Positions 51,572 through 60,310 of a stretch of DNA of 64,000 nt are shown piece after piece; position 1 is the stretch's first letter; every line of letters begins with the position of its first letter. This stretch comes from CAZMGY01 sp964565945 [NCBI: uncultured bacterium] (GTDB taxonomy: Bacteria > GCA-001730085), in assembly GCA_964565945.1 (NCBI GenBank), contig CAZMGY010000019.1, positions 62,001 through 126,000 on the forward strand. The letters run 5' to 3'. A program made the position numbers and the translations under genes. A model generated the notes under the pieces. The model was not told the origin of the DNA. It made no database searches and was given only the letters and a program-made list of their open reading frames with translations.

Positions 51572-51723
51572 GTCGGCAACGTGAAAAAGGGCGATAAAGG
51601 GGGCTGGATTGAATCGGAAGATAACCTTAGCCAAGGAGGAATCTTTGTTGGGTCTTTGGTGATGCTCTAGTCTCTGGTAATGTTCGAGTCGCTGGCGAAG
51701 GTGAGAGCTGTGACAATGATTGA
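51572..51723 (+). pseudogene. Remnant of a hexapeptide-repeat surface/phage-type protein
   Basis: Directly after the alaS stop one frame reads KKGDKGGWIESEDNLSQ, and a second frame reads FGDALVSGNVRVAGEGE up to TGA 51721-51723. Together these are the hallmark of the KGDxGGWIESExNLSxxGxAWV..GDAxVSGNARVxG family of beta-solenoid proteins, found mostly in proteobacterial and phage genomes. A frameshift near 51640 and the lack of a start show it is not functional. Its position suggests a past insertion at the 3' end of alaS. Confidence 0.65.
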
Positions 51724-51849
51724 GTTTCTGATCAATGTTTGGTTTAGGTAATCCGTAATTGATTAGATCTAGTATTAACTTATGTGTATTTTTTATTATG
51801 ATTGTTAAAAGACAAAATAAAATCAAGCATTTAGAGAAAAGATAAAACT

Positions 51850-51858
51850 TGCTATAAT
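51850..51858 (+). promoter_or_regulatory. Extended -10 promoter of hisD
   Basis: TGC-TATAAT, -10 at 51853-51858, with a partial -35 (TTTAGA, 51830-51835) 17 bases upstream. The expected start site is within a few bases of ATG 51867, so the hisD transcript may be leaderless. Confidence 0.6.
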
Positions 51859-51866
51859 ACGAGGCT

Positions 51867-53156
51867 ATGAAGATATTTAAGTCCAAAGACATAACGATGT
51901 CGCTTTTAAAAACCCTGACTCGCCAGGGCTTAGGCGATGTTTCGGCTCCGCGAGAGCAAGTTTTGCGTGTGTTGCAAAATGTTCAAAACAATGGCGATGG
52001 GGCTTTGTGTGAGTACACCCAAAAGTTCGATGGAGTCTCGTTGACTGCCCGTGATCTTAGAGTGTCCGAAGATAAACTTCAAAAGGCTCAGGTTTCATCT
52101 CAAATTGAGCAGGCTCTTGGGAAAGCTAAGGAAAACATTGAGCGCTATCAAAAACTATTACTACCTTCGGGTGATGTGCGCGATGAAAACAATGGTGTTA
52201 TGTTGGGTGCTCGTTACATTCGGCTTGATCGTGTGGGTGTTTATGTTCCTGGAGGTTCAGCACCTCTGGTTTCGACAGTTTTGATGACGGTATTGCCCGC
52301 TAAAGTCGCTGGAGTGAAAGAGGTTGTTGTGGCATCGCCTCCCACGCATAATGGAAATATTCATCCCGCTATTTTGTACGCATGTCGATTATGTGGTGTG
52401 AGTGAAGTGTATCGTGTTGGTGGAGCACAAGCGATTGCGGCCATGGCTTTTGGCAGTGAAACCATCTCACCCGTTGACAAAATTGTGGGGCCGGGCAATT
52501 TGTATGTGACTTTGGCCAAAAAAGAAGTATTTGGCACGGTGGATATCGATATGATTGCAGGGCCGAGTGAGATTATGGTTGTGGCCGATGAACAAGCTCC
52601 GATTGATTGGGTGGTCTATGATTTGATGTCGCAAGCCGAGCACGATCCCTTGGCGGCCTCTTATTTGGTTTGCTTCGATGAGGATTATGCTGAACAAGTA
52701 GTGCAGCGTTTTGAGGAACTGAGGCGAGATAGGTCGCGTAAAGATGTGATTGAGAGGTCATGGCAAGATCATGGACATGTGTTTGTAGTTAAGGACAACG
52801 AACAGGCTAGCGAAGTGATCAATGCGATTGCGCCCGAGCATTTGGAACTCATGGTGAGGGATGCCGAATCTTTTATATCTCATGTGAAGCATGCTGGGGC
52901 CATTTTTATCGGGAATTATACGCCAGAGGCGGTTGGGGACTATTTTGCAGGGCCAAGCCATGTCTTGCCGACCAGTGGTTCGGCGCGTTTTTTTTCGCCT
53001 TTGAGTGTGATGAGTTTTTTAAAGACCTCCAGTTTGTTATCGTATTCCGAAGAAGCGTTTCGACGTGAAGGGGCGATGATGGCGGCTTTGGCGGATTTAG
53101 AAGGCCTTGATGCACATGCCCAGTCTGTGAATGTCCGATTAGATAAAGGTGAGTGA
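51867..53156 (+). CDS. hisD: Histidinol dehydrogenase
   Basis: Zinc enzyme for the last two steps of histidine synthesis. The 429-residue protein has the family blocks [45 protein letters not shown] in pieces, [41 protein letters not shown] and the C-terminal [16 protein letters not shown] 51867 gives the usual N-terminal strand (MKIFKSKDI) but lies almost on the predicted transcription start; ATG 51897 is the alternative. It opens the histidine cluster and is followed by hisC after three bases. Confidence 0.95.
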   Translation: MKIFKSKDITMSLLKTLTRQGLGDVSAPREQVLRVLQNVQNNGDGALCEYTQKFDGVSLTARDLRVSEDKLQKAQVSSQIEQALGKAKENIERYQKLLLPSGDVRDENNGVMLGARYIRLDRVGVYVPGGSAPLVSTVLMTVLPAKVAGVKEVVVASPPTHNGNIHPAILYACRLCGVSEVYRVGGAQAIAAMAFGSETISPVDKIVGPGNLYVTLAKKEVFGTVDIDMIAGPSEIMVVADEQAPIDWVVYDLMSQAEHDPLAASYLVCFDEDYAEQVVQRFEELRRDRSRKDVIERSWQDHGHVFVVKDNEQASEVINAIAPEHLELMVRDAESFISHVKHAGAIFIGNYTPEAVGDYFAGPSHVLPTSGSARFFSPLSVMSFLKTSSLLSYSEEAFRREGAMMAALADLEGLDAHAQSVNVRLDKGE

Positions 53157-53159
53157 GCG

Positions 53160-54197
53160 ATGGAAAAATGGATTAGCCCTCATATTCAAAAGATGCAAGC
53201 GTATGTGTCTGGGGAACAATCTCAAGATGCCTCGGTGATTAAGTTGAACTCCAACGAGTGTCCTTACGATCCGCCTCAAGCGGTTGTGGACGCTTTGGTG
53301 GCTGTTAGCGGGGAGCAGTTGCGTAAGTATCCATCAGCCAGGGGGGATTCATTGCGTCAAAAATTGGCGGACGTCTATGGTTTGCATCAAGAGAATATTT
53401 TGATTGGCAATGGTTCGGATGAAATTTTAACGATGCTTATGCGAGCTTGTGTCGAGCCAGGCGAAGCGGTGGCCTTCCCTGAGCCAACGTATGTTCTTTA
53501 TCGAACCCTGGCAGACATTCAAAAAGGTCAGGTGCTGACGATTCCTTTTGATGCGAATTACCAGATTTCAGTCGATCAGGTTGCCTTACTCAAGGCGAAG
53601 ATATTTTTCTTGGCCAATCCTAATTCTCCCTCAGGAACACGTATCGATAAGCAGAACGTGAAGGCTTTGGCTCAGGCCTTCGATGGATTGTTTGTGGTTG
53701 ATGAGGCTTATGTGGATTTTGCCGATGATCATTGCCTGTCTTTGGTCGGTGAATGCGACAATGTGATTGTGCTTCGGAGCATGTCGAAATCGGTTGCTTT
53801 GGCTGGGGCTCGTCTTGGTTGGGCCTATGGACCACAGAGTACTATTGCTCAGTTGATGAAGGTGAAAGACTCCTATAATGTGAATGCCTTAACACAAGCT
53901 GTGGCTTTGGCTGTGTTAGAGGCTAAGCCAGAAATTGATCGAATGATTGACAAAATCAAAGCCACGCGCGAAAGTCTTGTTGAAAAATTGACGGCTATGG
54001 GGTGGGATGTATGCCCTTCCGAAGCCAATTTTGTTTGGATCAAGCCGTCGTGTAAACCTGCCGAGATATACACTCGACTGAAGCAGGAGGGTATTTTAAT
54101 TCGCTATTTTGACGATTTGGCGGATTATGTGCGCATAACGGTGGGCACGGACGAAGAAATGAAAGTTTTGATCAAAAAACTAGAAAATTTTGCATAA
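53160..54197 (+). CDS. hisC: Histidinol-phosphate aminotransferase
   Basis: PLP fold-type I transaminase, 345 residues. It has LNSNECPYDPP near the start, NGSDEIL (phosphate-binding), FLANPNSPSGT, DEAYVDF and the Schiff-base Lys210 in RSMSKSVALAGARLGW, followed by the C-terminal arginine in DYVRITVGT. These fit HisC closely. It lies three bases after hisD and hisB follows after a 22-base spacer that contains its own -10-like element. Confidence 0.95.
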   Translation: MEKWISPHIQKMQAYVSGEQSQDASVIKLNSNECPYDPPQAVVDALVAVSGEQLRKYPSARGDSLRQKLADVYGLHQENILIGNGSDEILTMLMRACVEPGEAVAFPEPTYVLYRTLADIQKGQVLTIPFDANYQISVDQVALLKAKIFFLANPNSPSGTRIDKQNVKALAQAFDGLFVVDEAYVDFADDHCLSLVGECDNVIVLRSMSKSVALAGARLGWAYGPQSTIAQLMKVKDSYNVNALTQAVALAVLEAKPEIDRMIDKIKATRESLVEKLTAMGWDVCPSEANFVWIKPSCKPAEIYTRLKQEGILIRYFDDLADYVRITVGTDEEMKVLIKKLENFA

Positions 54198-54202
54198 AAT
54201 AT

Positions 54203-54210
54203 GCTAAAAT
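54203..54210 (+). promoter_or_regulatory. Extended -10-like element just before hisB
   Basis: TGC-TAAAAT with the hexamer at 54205-54210, ten bases before the hisB ATG at 54220. Sequence and distance mirror the hisD promoter, suggesting an internal, near-leaderless start. Confidence 0.4.
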
Positions 54211-54219
54211 AGCGATGTT

Positions 54220-54813
54220 ATGAAACAAAGAGTTAGCCAAATCATACGCGAAAGTAGTGAAACCCAAATTTCGATTGATTTGAATATCGATGGTACGGGT
54301 CAGTACGATATTCAAACCACAATTCCTTTTTTTGACCATATGCTCACCGCTCTGGCCAAGCACAGTGCCATCGACCTTAAGATTAAGGCTAAAGGGGATA
54401 CCGAAATAGATGACCACCACACCGTTGAAGATGTTGGTATTTGCTTGGGCGATGCCTTGAAAGAGGCTTTGGGCGATCGCAAGGGTATTGTTCGTTATGG
54501 ACATTTTTCCTTGGCGATGGAAGAGGCTTTGGTGGATGCTAGCCTGGATGTGTCGGGACGGTCTTATTTGGTTTATAACATTGAGATTCAAGATCGTTTG
54601 ATTAAAGATTTTGCTTTGGATTTGCTTGAAGAGTTTTGGCGTGCGGTTTGCAATCGGATGGGGCTTAATTTGCACATTCATTTGTGCACTGGCAAAAACG
54701 CTCATCATATCTATGAAGCTTCATTCAAAGCGGTGGCTCGTGCCTTACGCATGGCGATGTCTCCTGATAATCGCTTAACGGGTGTACCTTCGACCAAGGG
54801 CATGTTAGACTGA
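54220..54813 (+). CDS. hisB: Imidazoleglycerol-phosphate dehydratase
   Basis: Manganese enzyme of histidine synthesis, 197 residues, monofunctional (no histidinol-phosphatase domain). The metal-binding motifs are complete: PFFDHMLTALAKHS, DDHHTVEDVG, and in the second half EEFWRAVCNRMG and NAHHIYEASFKA. No Shine-Dalgarno sequence precedes ATG 54220. hisH follows after four bases. Confidence 0.96.
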   Translation: MKQRVSQIIRESSETQISIDLNIDGTGQYDIQTTIPFFDHMLTALAKHSAIDLKIKAKGDTEIDDHHTVEDVGICLGDALKEALGDRKGIVRYGHFSLAMEEALVDASLDVSGRSYLVYNIEIQDRLIKDFALDLLEEFWRAVCNRMGLNLHIHLCTGKNAHHIYEASFKAVARALRMAMSPDNRLTGVPSTKGMLD

Positions 54814-54817
54814 TTCT

Positions 54818-55429
54818 ATGGCTATTCAAATCATTGATTACGATATGGGCAATGTGCATAGTGTTCAGAATGCTTTGCAGTTTTTGGGCTTAGAGAGTAC
54901 CATCGTGACCGATGGCGACCAATTTGAGGAAGCCGATTGCATCATTTTGCCTGGAGTGGGAGCCTTCGGAGATGGCATGCAAGCTTTGTGCGAGAGAGGC
55001 TTAGTGGATGCGATTCACCAAACAGTTGAGCGTCAACAAAAGCTGATCGGGATTTGTTTGGGTATGCAACTTTTGCTTAATTGGAGCTACGAAATGGGTG
55101 AGTACGAAGGTTTAGGTTTGGTTGCTGGGGAAGTGATTCGATTTGAACCCAAAGACCCTAAATTAAAGGTGCCTCATATGGGTTGGAATACGGTTAAGGC
55201 TGTGCAAGATGATGTTTTATTTGAAGGCATTGCTCTGGAGGCGTATTGTTATTTTGTGCATTCTTATTATGTGAAACCTCAAGATCCAAGTGTTGTGTTG
55301 GCGAGTACCAATTACGGTGGTGAATTCTGCTCGATTCTTAAACAAGGCCAACTCTATGGTCTGCAGTTCCATCCCGAAAAAAGCCAATCCGTGGGTTTAG
55401 CTATGTTGGCCAATCTGCTCAAGCCTTAA
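54818..55429 (+). CDS. hisH: Imidazole glycerol phosphate synthase, glutaminase subunit
   Basis: Class I glutaminase that feeds ammonia to HisF. The 203-residue protein has DYDMGNVHSVQNAL, the oxyanion strand PGVGAFGDGM, catalytic Cys80 in IGICLGMQLL, HMGWNTV, YFVHSYY, and the His-Glu pair in LQFHPEKS. It lies four bases after hisB. A 225-base break separates it from hisA. Confidence 0.96.
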   Translation: MAIQIIDYDMGNVHSVQNALQFLGLESTIVTDGDQFEEADCIILPGVGAFGDGMQALCERGLVDAIHQTVERQQKLIGICLGMQLLLNWSYEMGEYEGLGLVAGEVIRFEPKDPKLKVPHMGWNTVKAVQDDVLFEGIALEAYCYFVHSYYVKPQDPSVVLASTNYGGEFCSILKQGQLYGLQFHPEKSQSVGLAMLANLLKP

Positions 55430-55654
55430 TTGTTTACGCTGATGTACTTTGCTTAAGAGGCGCTTGAGTAAGGTTTTCCCAGAAGGTCAACCGCTTGAAT
55501 GATGGTGTCGATAAGCTGGATCTTGTGGTGCAATTTAAATGGATGTCTCTATATTATGACTCTTGTTAGAGCTTTTTGGCTGCTCAAGCATTTCAGAAAG
55601 CGTCTTAAGTCCATTAGTGATATAATAAAGGTCTTTACAAAGAAAGGCCTCAAT
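55430..55654. other. Gap inside the histidine cluster
   Basis: 225 bases with no supported gene. On the minus strand a short open piece (HHKIQLIDTIIQAVDLLGKP, about 55455-55533) has protein-like composition and may be the tail of a lost gene. The gap ends with TGA-TATAAT (-10 at 55621-55626), an extended -10 promoter element for hisA, and AAGG before ATG 55655. Confidence 0.4.
55618..55626 (+). promoter_or_regulatory. Extended -10 promoter element of hisA
   Basis: TGA-TATAAT, perfect -10 hexamer; no clear -35. The leader to ATG 55655 would be about 22 bases and carries AAAGG. Confidence 0.45.
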
Positions 55655-56377
55655 ATGCATGTTTTACCAGCAATTGATATTCGTGGCGGCAAATGTGTCC
55701 GTCTTTTTCAGGGTGATTATGCTCAAGAAACAGTTTATTACGATAGTCCCGTAGATGTGGCGTGCATGTGGGAAGATCAAGGGGCTGCTTATTTGCATGT
55801 GGTGGATCTCGATGGAGCCAAAGACGGTACTTTAACCCATTTGCCTTTGGTGGAGAAGATGGCGCACAAGACTCAGCTTAAAATCGAATTGGGAGGAGGT
55901 GTGCGCGACCTCGAAGATGTTCAGCGGATGATTGATGCAGGCGTTCAGTATCCGATTGTTGGGACCAAAGCTTTGGCTGGCCCTGATTTTTTTTGGGAGC
56001 TAGTGGAGCGCTTTGCCGATGCTGTGGTGGTTGGAATTGATGCACGCGATGGTAAGGTTGCCACCCGCGGTTGGTTGGATACCTCGGAGGTAACAGCTCT
56101 TGAATTGGCTCAAAAAGTAGAGCATTTTGGTGTGAAACGCATTATTTTTACCGATATTGCCACAGATGGAGCGTTCACGGGACCTAATCTGAAGGCTTGT
56201 TTGGATTTGATTGAAAAGACGAAACAATTAACGATGACCGTTTCGGGAGGAATTTCGTCGCTTAAAGATTTGGAAAGCATTGTGCAAGCTCAAAACGAAC
56301 GTATTTTTGGAGTAATTATTGGCAAGGCTCTTTATGATCAACGACTTGAACTTAAGGAGGCTTTGGCGCTATGTTAA
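55655..56377 (+). CDS. hisA: ProFAR isomerase
   Basis: Beta-alpha barrel isomerase of histidine synthesis (phosphoribosylformimino-AICAR-P isomerase), 240 residues. [17 protein letters not shown] carries the catalytic Asp of strand 1; the second-half Asp is in [14 protein letters not shown], and [10 protein letters not shown] is the C-terminal phosphate loop. ATG 55655 is chosen by homology and AAGG spacing; the frame is open upstream to 55499 but without family sequence. It overlaps hisF by seven bases. Confidence 0.96.
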   Translation: MHVLPAIDIRGGKCVRLFQGDYAQETVYYDSPVDVACMWEDQGAAYLHVVDLDGAKDGTLTHLPLVEKMAHKTQLKIELGGGVRDLEDVQRMIDAGVQYPIVGTKALAGPDFFWELVERFADAVVVGIDARDGKVATRGWLDTSEVTALELAQKVEHFGVKRIIFTDIATDGAFTGPNLKACLDLIEKTKQLTMTVSGGISSLKDLESIVQAQNERIFGVIIGKALYDQRLELKEALALC

Positions 56378-57126
56378 CTAAGCGAATCATTCCTTGTTTG
56401 GATGTCAAAGATGGAAGAGTGGTGAAGGGTGTTAATTTTGTTGAATTGCGCGATGCTGGAGATCCTATTGAGACAGCACAACGCTATGAGGCTGAAGGGG
56501 CTGATGAGCTGGTTTTTTTGGATATTACGGCATCCTACGAAAATCGTAATATTATGCGTGATGTGGTTAAGCGAACGGCCGAAGTGGTTTTTATGCCTCT
56601 TACCGTTGGTGGTGGTATGCGCGCGGTCGACGATATTTATCAAATGCTACAGTCAGGGGCTGATAAAGTGTCTTTGAACACTGCGGCTGTGAACAATCCC
56701 TCTTTGGTGGCGGATTCGGCCAAACGTTTTGGTTGTCAATGCACAGTGGTGGCGATTGATGCCCAAAAAGAAGCTGATGGCTCTTATTGTGTCTACACGA
56801 ATGGTGGTCGTAACCCTGTTGACAAAGATGCGATTGCGTGGGCTAAACAGGTGGAAGATCTGGGGGCTGGAGAAATTTTGCTTACCAGTATGGATGCTGA
56901 TGGTACGAAGCAGGGGTATGAGCTTGAACTAACTCTTTTGGTGGCCGAAGCGGTTTCAATTCCGGTAATTGCTTCGGGAGGCGCGGGAAGCATGGAGCAT
57001 TTGTACGAAGGGCTCGAAGCTGGTAAGGCGGATGCAGTTTTAGCGGCCTCGATTTTTCATTTTGGTGAAATTTCGATTCCAGAGGCCAAGGCGTATTTGA
57101 AACAACGTGGCGTTTTAGTGAGATGA
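56371..57126 (+). CDS. hisF: Imidazole glycerol phosphate synthase, cyclase subunit
   Basis: Barrel subunit that closes the imidazole ring using ammonia from HisH. The 251-residue protein has [19 protein letters not shown] (catalytic Asp), [19 protein letters not shown], the second catalytic Asp in [14 protein letters not shown], and [18 protein letters not shown] is placed about ten bases before its ATG, inside hisA. Confidence 0.97.
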   Translation: MLTKRIIPCLDVKDGRVVKGVNFVELRDAGDPIETAQRYEAEGADELVFLDITASYENRNIMRDVVKRTAEVVFMPLTVGGGMRAVDDIYQMLQSGADKVSLNTAAVNNPSLVADSAKRFGCQCTVVAIDAQKEADGSYCVYTNGGRNPVDKDAIAWAKQVEDLGAGEILLTSMDADGTKQGYELELTLLVAEAVSIPVIASGGAGSMEHLYEGLEAGKADAVLAASIFHFGEISIPEAKAYLKQRGVLVR

Positions 57127-57138
57127 AAGGAAAGCAGA

Positions 57139-57528
57139 ATGAGCTTTTATGATGACTTGAAGTACGATGCCAATGGTTTGATTGCAGCAGTGATTCAAGA
57201 TGCCAAAACCAAAGACGTTCTTATGGTGGCCTATATGAACAAGAACTCTTTATGTGACACGGTTAAAACTGGCAAAACCCATTTTTGGAGTCGCTCACGT
57301 CAAAAATATTGGATGAAGGGCGAATCTTCAGGCCATGTCCAAGATGTGAAAGCTATGTTTTTTGATTGTGATCAAGATTGTGTGGTGATTCATGTAGAGC
57401 AAATCGGTGGTGCAGCTTGCCATGTAGGTTATCGGACGTGCTTTTATCGTGAATTCAATCGAAAAACCGAAAAGCTAACGGTTATCGAAGAGCCTGTTTT
57501 TGATCCTAAGCAAGTTTATAAAAAATAG
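57139..57528 (+). CDS. hisI: Phosphoribosyl-AMP cyclohydrolase
   Basis: Zinc/magnesium hydrolase, 129 residues, the monofunctional HisI form without a fused HisE. Signature blocks are LMVAYMNKNSL, THFWSRSRQKYWMKGESSGH, the metal site FFDCDQDCVVIHV, and GAACHVGYRTCFYRE. GAAAGGAAAG precedes the ATG. hisG, hisE and a histidinol phosphatase are not in the window and must lie elsewhere. Confidence 0.96.
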   Translation: MSFYDDLKYDANGLIAAVIQDAKTKDVLMVAYMNKNSLCDTVKTGKTHFWSRSRQKYWMKGESSGHVQDVKAMFFDCDQDCVVIHVEQIGGAACHVGYRTCFYREFNRKTEKLTVIEEPVFDPKQVYKK

Positions 57529-57540
57529 GTGAGGTTTGGT

Positions 57541-58602
57541 GTGTCTGAGGTAAAAACATACGCCATGATTATGGCTGGAGGTGTGGGCGAGCGATTTTGG
57601 CCTCAAAGTAGGCAAGCGCGTCCCAAACAATTACTTGATCTGACGGGTTCAGGCTCAGTGATGCTAAAGGAAACCATCGATCGGTTGTTGCCGCTAATTC
57701 CTTGGGAGCATATATTGGTGATGACCAATGCAAGTCAAAAAAAAATGATTCATCAAGTGATCTCTGAGCTCAAAGATGAACAAGTGATTGCAGAACCCGT
57801 GGGGCGTAACACGGCTGCTTGTGTGGGTTTTGCTGCGTTGTGGATCCAGGATAAGGATCCCGAGGCCGTAATGCTTGTGTTGCCTGCTGATCACGTGATT
57901 CCAGATCAAGAGATTTTTTTACAGACACTCGAAGTGGCTCAAGATTGGGCTCAGAAAGATCGTCTGGTGACCATTGGCATGCAGGCATTGCATCCAGAAG
58001 TCGAATATGGCTATATTCAGGCTGGAGAGCGACTCGATGAAGAACGCTTTCCTTGTTACAAACTTAAGACGTTCAAAGAAAAACCAGACCGTCAAACAGC
58101 ACAAACATTTCTTGATCAAGGGGGCTATTTGTGGAATAGTGGCATATTTGCCTGGAAAACGTCGAAAATTTTGCAAGAAATAGAAGGCTACGAGCCTGAA
58201 TTGCATCAAGGCTTGCAAAAAGCTTGGGACGAAGGCCTTGAACATCACTATGCTCATTTGCCCAAATTACCTATTGATGAAGCAGTTATGGAACGTTCGG
58301 ATTGCGCTATGGTAATCGAAGGACAATTTGCATGGAATGATCTAGGTTTATGGACATCGATGCAAACAATGGTCGCGACCAATGTGCAAGGCAACACGCT
58401 TATTCAGGGAGACATGGAAACTTTAGATGCGCATGACAATTTGGTGTTGACCGACAAAGGTGTGGTGGCTTTGATTGGGATTGATGATTGTGTTGTGGTG
58501 CGTGATAGAGATGCCGTTTTGGTGTGTCGCAAAGACCGAGCGAAAGATGTGAAAGCTTTGTTGCAAAACATGCGCGAGCAAGGCAAGGAGTCTTTTCTGT
58601 GA
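57541..58602 (+). CDS. manC: Mannose-1-phosphate guanylyltransferase
   Basis: Makes GDP-mannose from mannose-1-P and GTP. The 353-residue protein has the pyrophosphorylase signature MIMAGGVGERFWPQSR followed by PKQLL, EPVGRNTAAC, VLPADHVI, the FKEKPDR block, YLWNSGIFAWK, and FAWNDLGLW. It lacks the C-terminal isomerase domain of bifunctional enzymes. GTG 57541 is preferred (GAGG six bases upstream) over GTG 57529. GDP-mannose could supply the glycosyltransferases at 42-46 kb. It is coupled to ruvX by a GTGA overlap. Confidence 0.92.
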   Translation: MSEVKTYAMIMAGGVGERFWPQSRQARPKQLLDLTGSGSVMLKETIDRLLPLIPWEHILVMTNASQKKMIHQVISELKDEQVIAEPVGRNTAACVGFAALWIQDKDPEAVMLVLPADHVIPDQEIFLQTLEVAQDWAQKDRLVTIGMQALHPEVEYGYIQAGERLDEERFPCYKLKTFKEKPDRQTAQTFLDQGGYLWNSGIFAWKTSKILQEIEGYEPELHQGLQKAWDEGLEHHYAHLPKLPIDEAVMERSDCAMVIEGQFAWNDLGLWTSMQTMVATNVQGNTLIQGDMETLDAHDNLVLTDKGVVALIGIDDCVVVRDRDAVLVCRKDRAKDVKALLQNMREQGKESFL

Positions 58603-59021
58603 AACCCCGCTATCTCGGTTTGGATTATGGTGATAAGCGTATTGGTGTGGCAATGAGTGATGGGCTTTATCTTACGGCTCAACCGAAAGGGGTTATTGCT
58701 AACACTGGCCTTAAAGCTGTGCTGAAAGAGATTGATGTGTATGCTAAAGACTATATGATTGAAACGATTGTGTTAGGTTTGCCTTTAGGCTTAAGTGGTC
58801 AAGACACTGAGCAAACCAAAAAAGTAAGAGGTTTTAAAAATAAACTGGAGAAAAAACTTTCCTACAAAGTTTGTTTTCACGATGAAAGTTTAACCAGCAA
58901 AGAGGCTGAAGCTGTGTTGATTCAAGGGGGTATGAGTCGCAAGAAGCGTAAAGGCAAAATTGATGCTATGGCTGCGCAATTAATGTTGCAATCGTACATG
59001 GATCAGAACCCCTTGTGCTAA
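58599..59021 (+). CDS. ruvX: Putative pre-16S rRNA nuclease / Holliday junction resolvase-like YqgF
   Basis: RNase H-fold protein, 140 residues, normal for YqgF/RuvX. It begins YLGLDYGDKRIGVAMSD with the first catalytic Asp, then VLGLPLGLSG, the second acidic site in HDESLTSKEAE, and KIDAMAAQLMLQSY at the end. The family matures the 16S rRNA 5' end in E. coli. GTG 58599 overlaps the previous stop and has AAGGAG nine bases upstream; the longer frame from 58524 runs inside manC. Confidence 0.93.
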   Translation: MKPRYLGLDYGDKRIGVAMSDGLYLTAQPKGVIANTGLKAVLKEIDVYAKDYMIETIVLGLPLGLSGQDTEQTKKVRGFKNKLEKKLSYKVCFHDESLTSKEAEAVLIQGGMSRKKRKGKIDAMAAQLMLQSYMDQNPLC

Positions 59022-59044
59022 CAATAACAAAAGGATCAAGACTG

Positions 59045-60310
59045 ATGGTAAAAAAATATACGTGTTCCAATGGGTTAGCCGTGGTTGTGGACGAAATGCC
59101 ACAGATGCATTCGGCAAGTGTTGGTGTTTGGATTGGTGTTGGTGGGCGTTACGAAACGCCAGCTCAGGTAGGCTTATCGCATTTTTTGGAACATATCGTT
59201 TTTAAGGGAACGCATTCCAGGTCGTGTCAAGAGATTAAAGAGTCAATTGAAGGGATTGGTGGAGCTTTAAATGCATATACTTCTAAAGAATACACCTGTT
59301 TTTATGCCAAAGTTTTGGCCCAGGATTGTTTGAAAGCTGTTGATGTTTTGAGCGATATGGTTTTTCGTCCTTTGTTTGATCCCAAAGACATCGAGCAAGA
59401 AAAAGATGTGATTGTCGAAGAGATCAAAATGTATTTGGATTCTCCAGCACAGCTTGTGCATGATCATTTGGACGAAATCTTGTGGCCCGATCATCCGATG
59501 AGTTATTGCTTAACAGGTTCTGAAAACAATGTGCGTGAATTTCAACAACAGGATTTTAAGGATTTTGCTCACAACTACTATTGTCCTCACAATATTGTGA
59601 TTGCTGTGGCGGGTAATGTGGATGCCGAGAATGTTTTTCAAAGAGTCGAAAAGGCTTGGGGGCAACTTGAGCAGGGCAAACCTTCTCAACCTTTGGATTG
59701 TTCGGAGGACCAAGCACCTTTTCGTATTCAATGGACCACCAAAGATATTGAGCAGGCGCATGTCGCCATGGCGTTTTATGCGTACGAGCGAGAACACCCT
59801 CTGCGCTATGCGGCAGGTCTTTTGAATATTATTTTGGGTGGCAACATGAGCTCTCGCTTATTCAAAGAGTTAAGAGAAGAAAGAGGCTTGGCTTATGATG
59901 TGCGCAGCTCAACGTATCGTTATTCTGATGTGGGAACATTTGAAATATCGGCAGGTCTTGAGCCTCATAAAGTGAAAGAAATGCTTAAGGTAACCTGGCA
60001 AGAACTACAAAAAGCCCAACAAACTCAAGTGAGCACTGATGAACTGGAACGCGCACGTGCCTATTACAAAGGGCGCCTTCAAATGGCGATGGAAAAAACA
60101 GCCGAGTGTATGTCTTGGTGTGGCGAAGAGTTGCTGATGACAGGTCGTATGCGTGAGCTTGGAGATGTTTTGCAAGAGATTGACCGGGTTGAGGTCGATG
60201 ATATTCAAAAGGTTGCGCAAGATATTTTTTGCAAACAACGTTTTTCGTTAGCAGGTATTGCCCCTGTGGATGCTACAGATTCTGTTTATGAGGTTTTGAA
60301 TGCCCTCTAA
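59045..60310 (+). CDS. M16-family zinc peptidase (processing-peptidase-like)
   Basis: A 421-residue single-unit M16B peptidase. The inverted zinc motif HFLEH is at 46-50, with the third ligand Glu in VIVEEIKMYLDSP, about 75 residues on. The second half holds the family's RLFKELREERGLAYDVRSS segment. Close relatives are the bacterial homologues of mitochondrial processing peptidase (YmxG/PqqL type), often beside ruvX or dut genes. Cytoplasmic or exported location is unclear, as no signal peptide is seen. ATG 59045 has AAGGA nine bases upstream. Confidence 0.93.
   Translation: MVKKYTCSNGLAVVVDEMPQMHSASVGVWIGVGGRYETPAQVGLSHFLEHIVFKGTHSRSCQEIKESIEGIGGALNAYTSKEYTCFYAKVLAQDCLKAVDVLSDMVFRPLFDPKDIEQEKDVIVEEIKMYLDSPAQLVHDHLDEILWPDHPMSYCLTGSENNVREFQQQDFKDFAHNYYCPHNIVIAVAGNVDAENVFQRVEKAWGQLEQGKPSQPLDCSEDQAPFRIQWTTKDIEQAHVAMAFYAYEREHPLRYAAGLLNIILGGNMSSRLFKELREERGLAYDVRSSTYRYSDVGTFEISAGLEPHKVKEMLKVTWQELQKAQQTQVSTDELERARAYYKGRLQMAMEKTAECMSWCGEELLMTGRMRELGDVLQEIDRVEVDDIQKVAQDIFCKQRFSLAGIAPVDATDSVYEVLNAL

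Noticed and set aside
51563-51892. 109-codon open frame on the minus strand after alaS
   Set aside because: Its repetitive translation is the antisense of the decayed hexapeptide repeats and no start signals are present.
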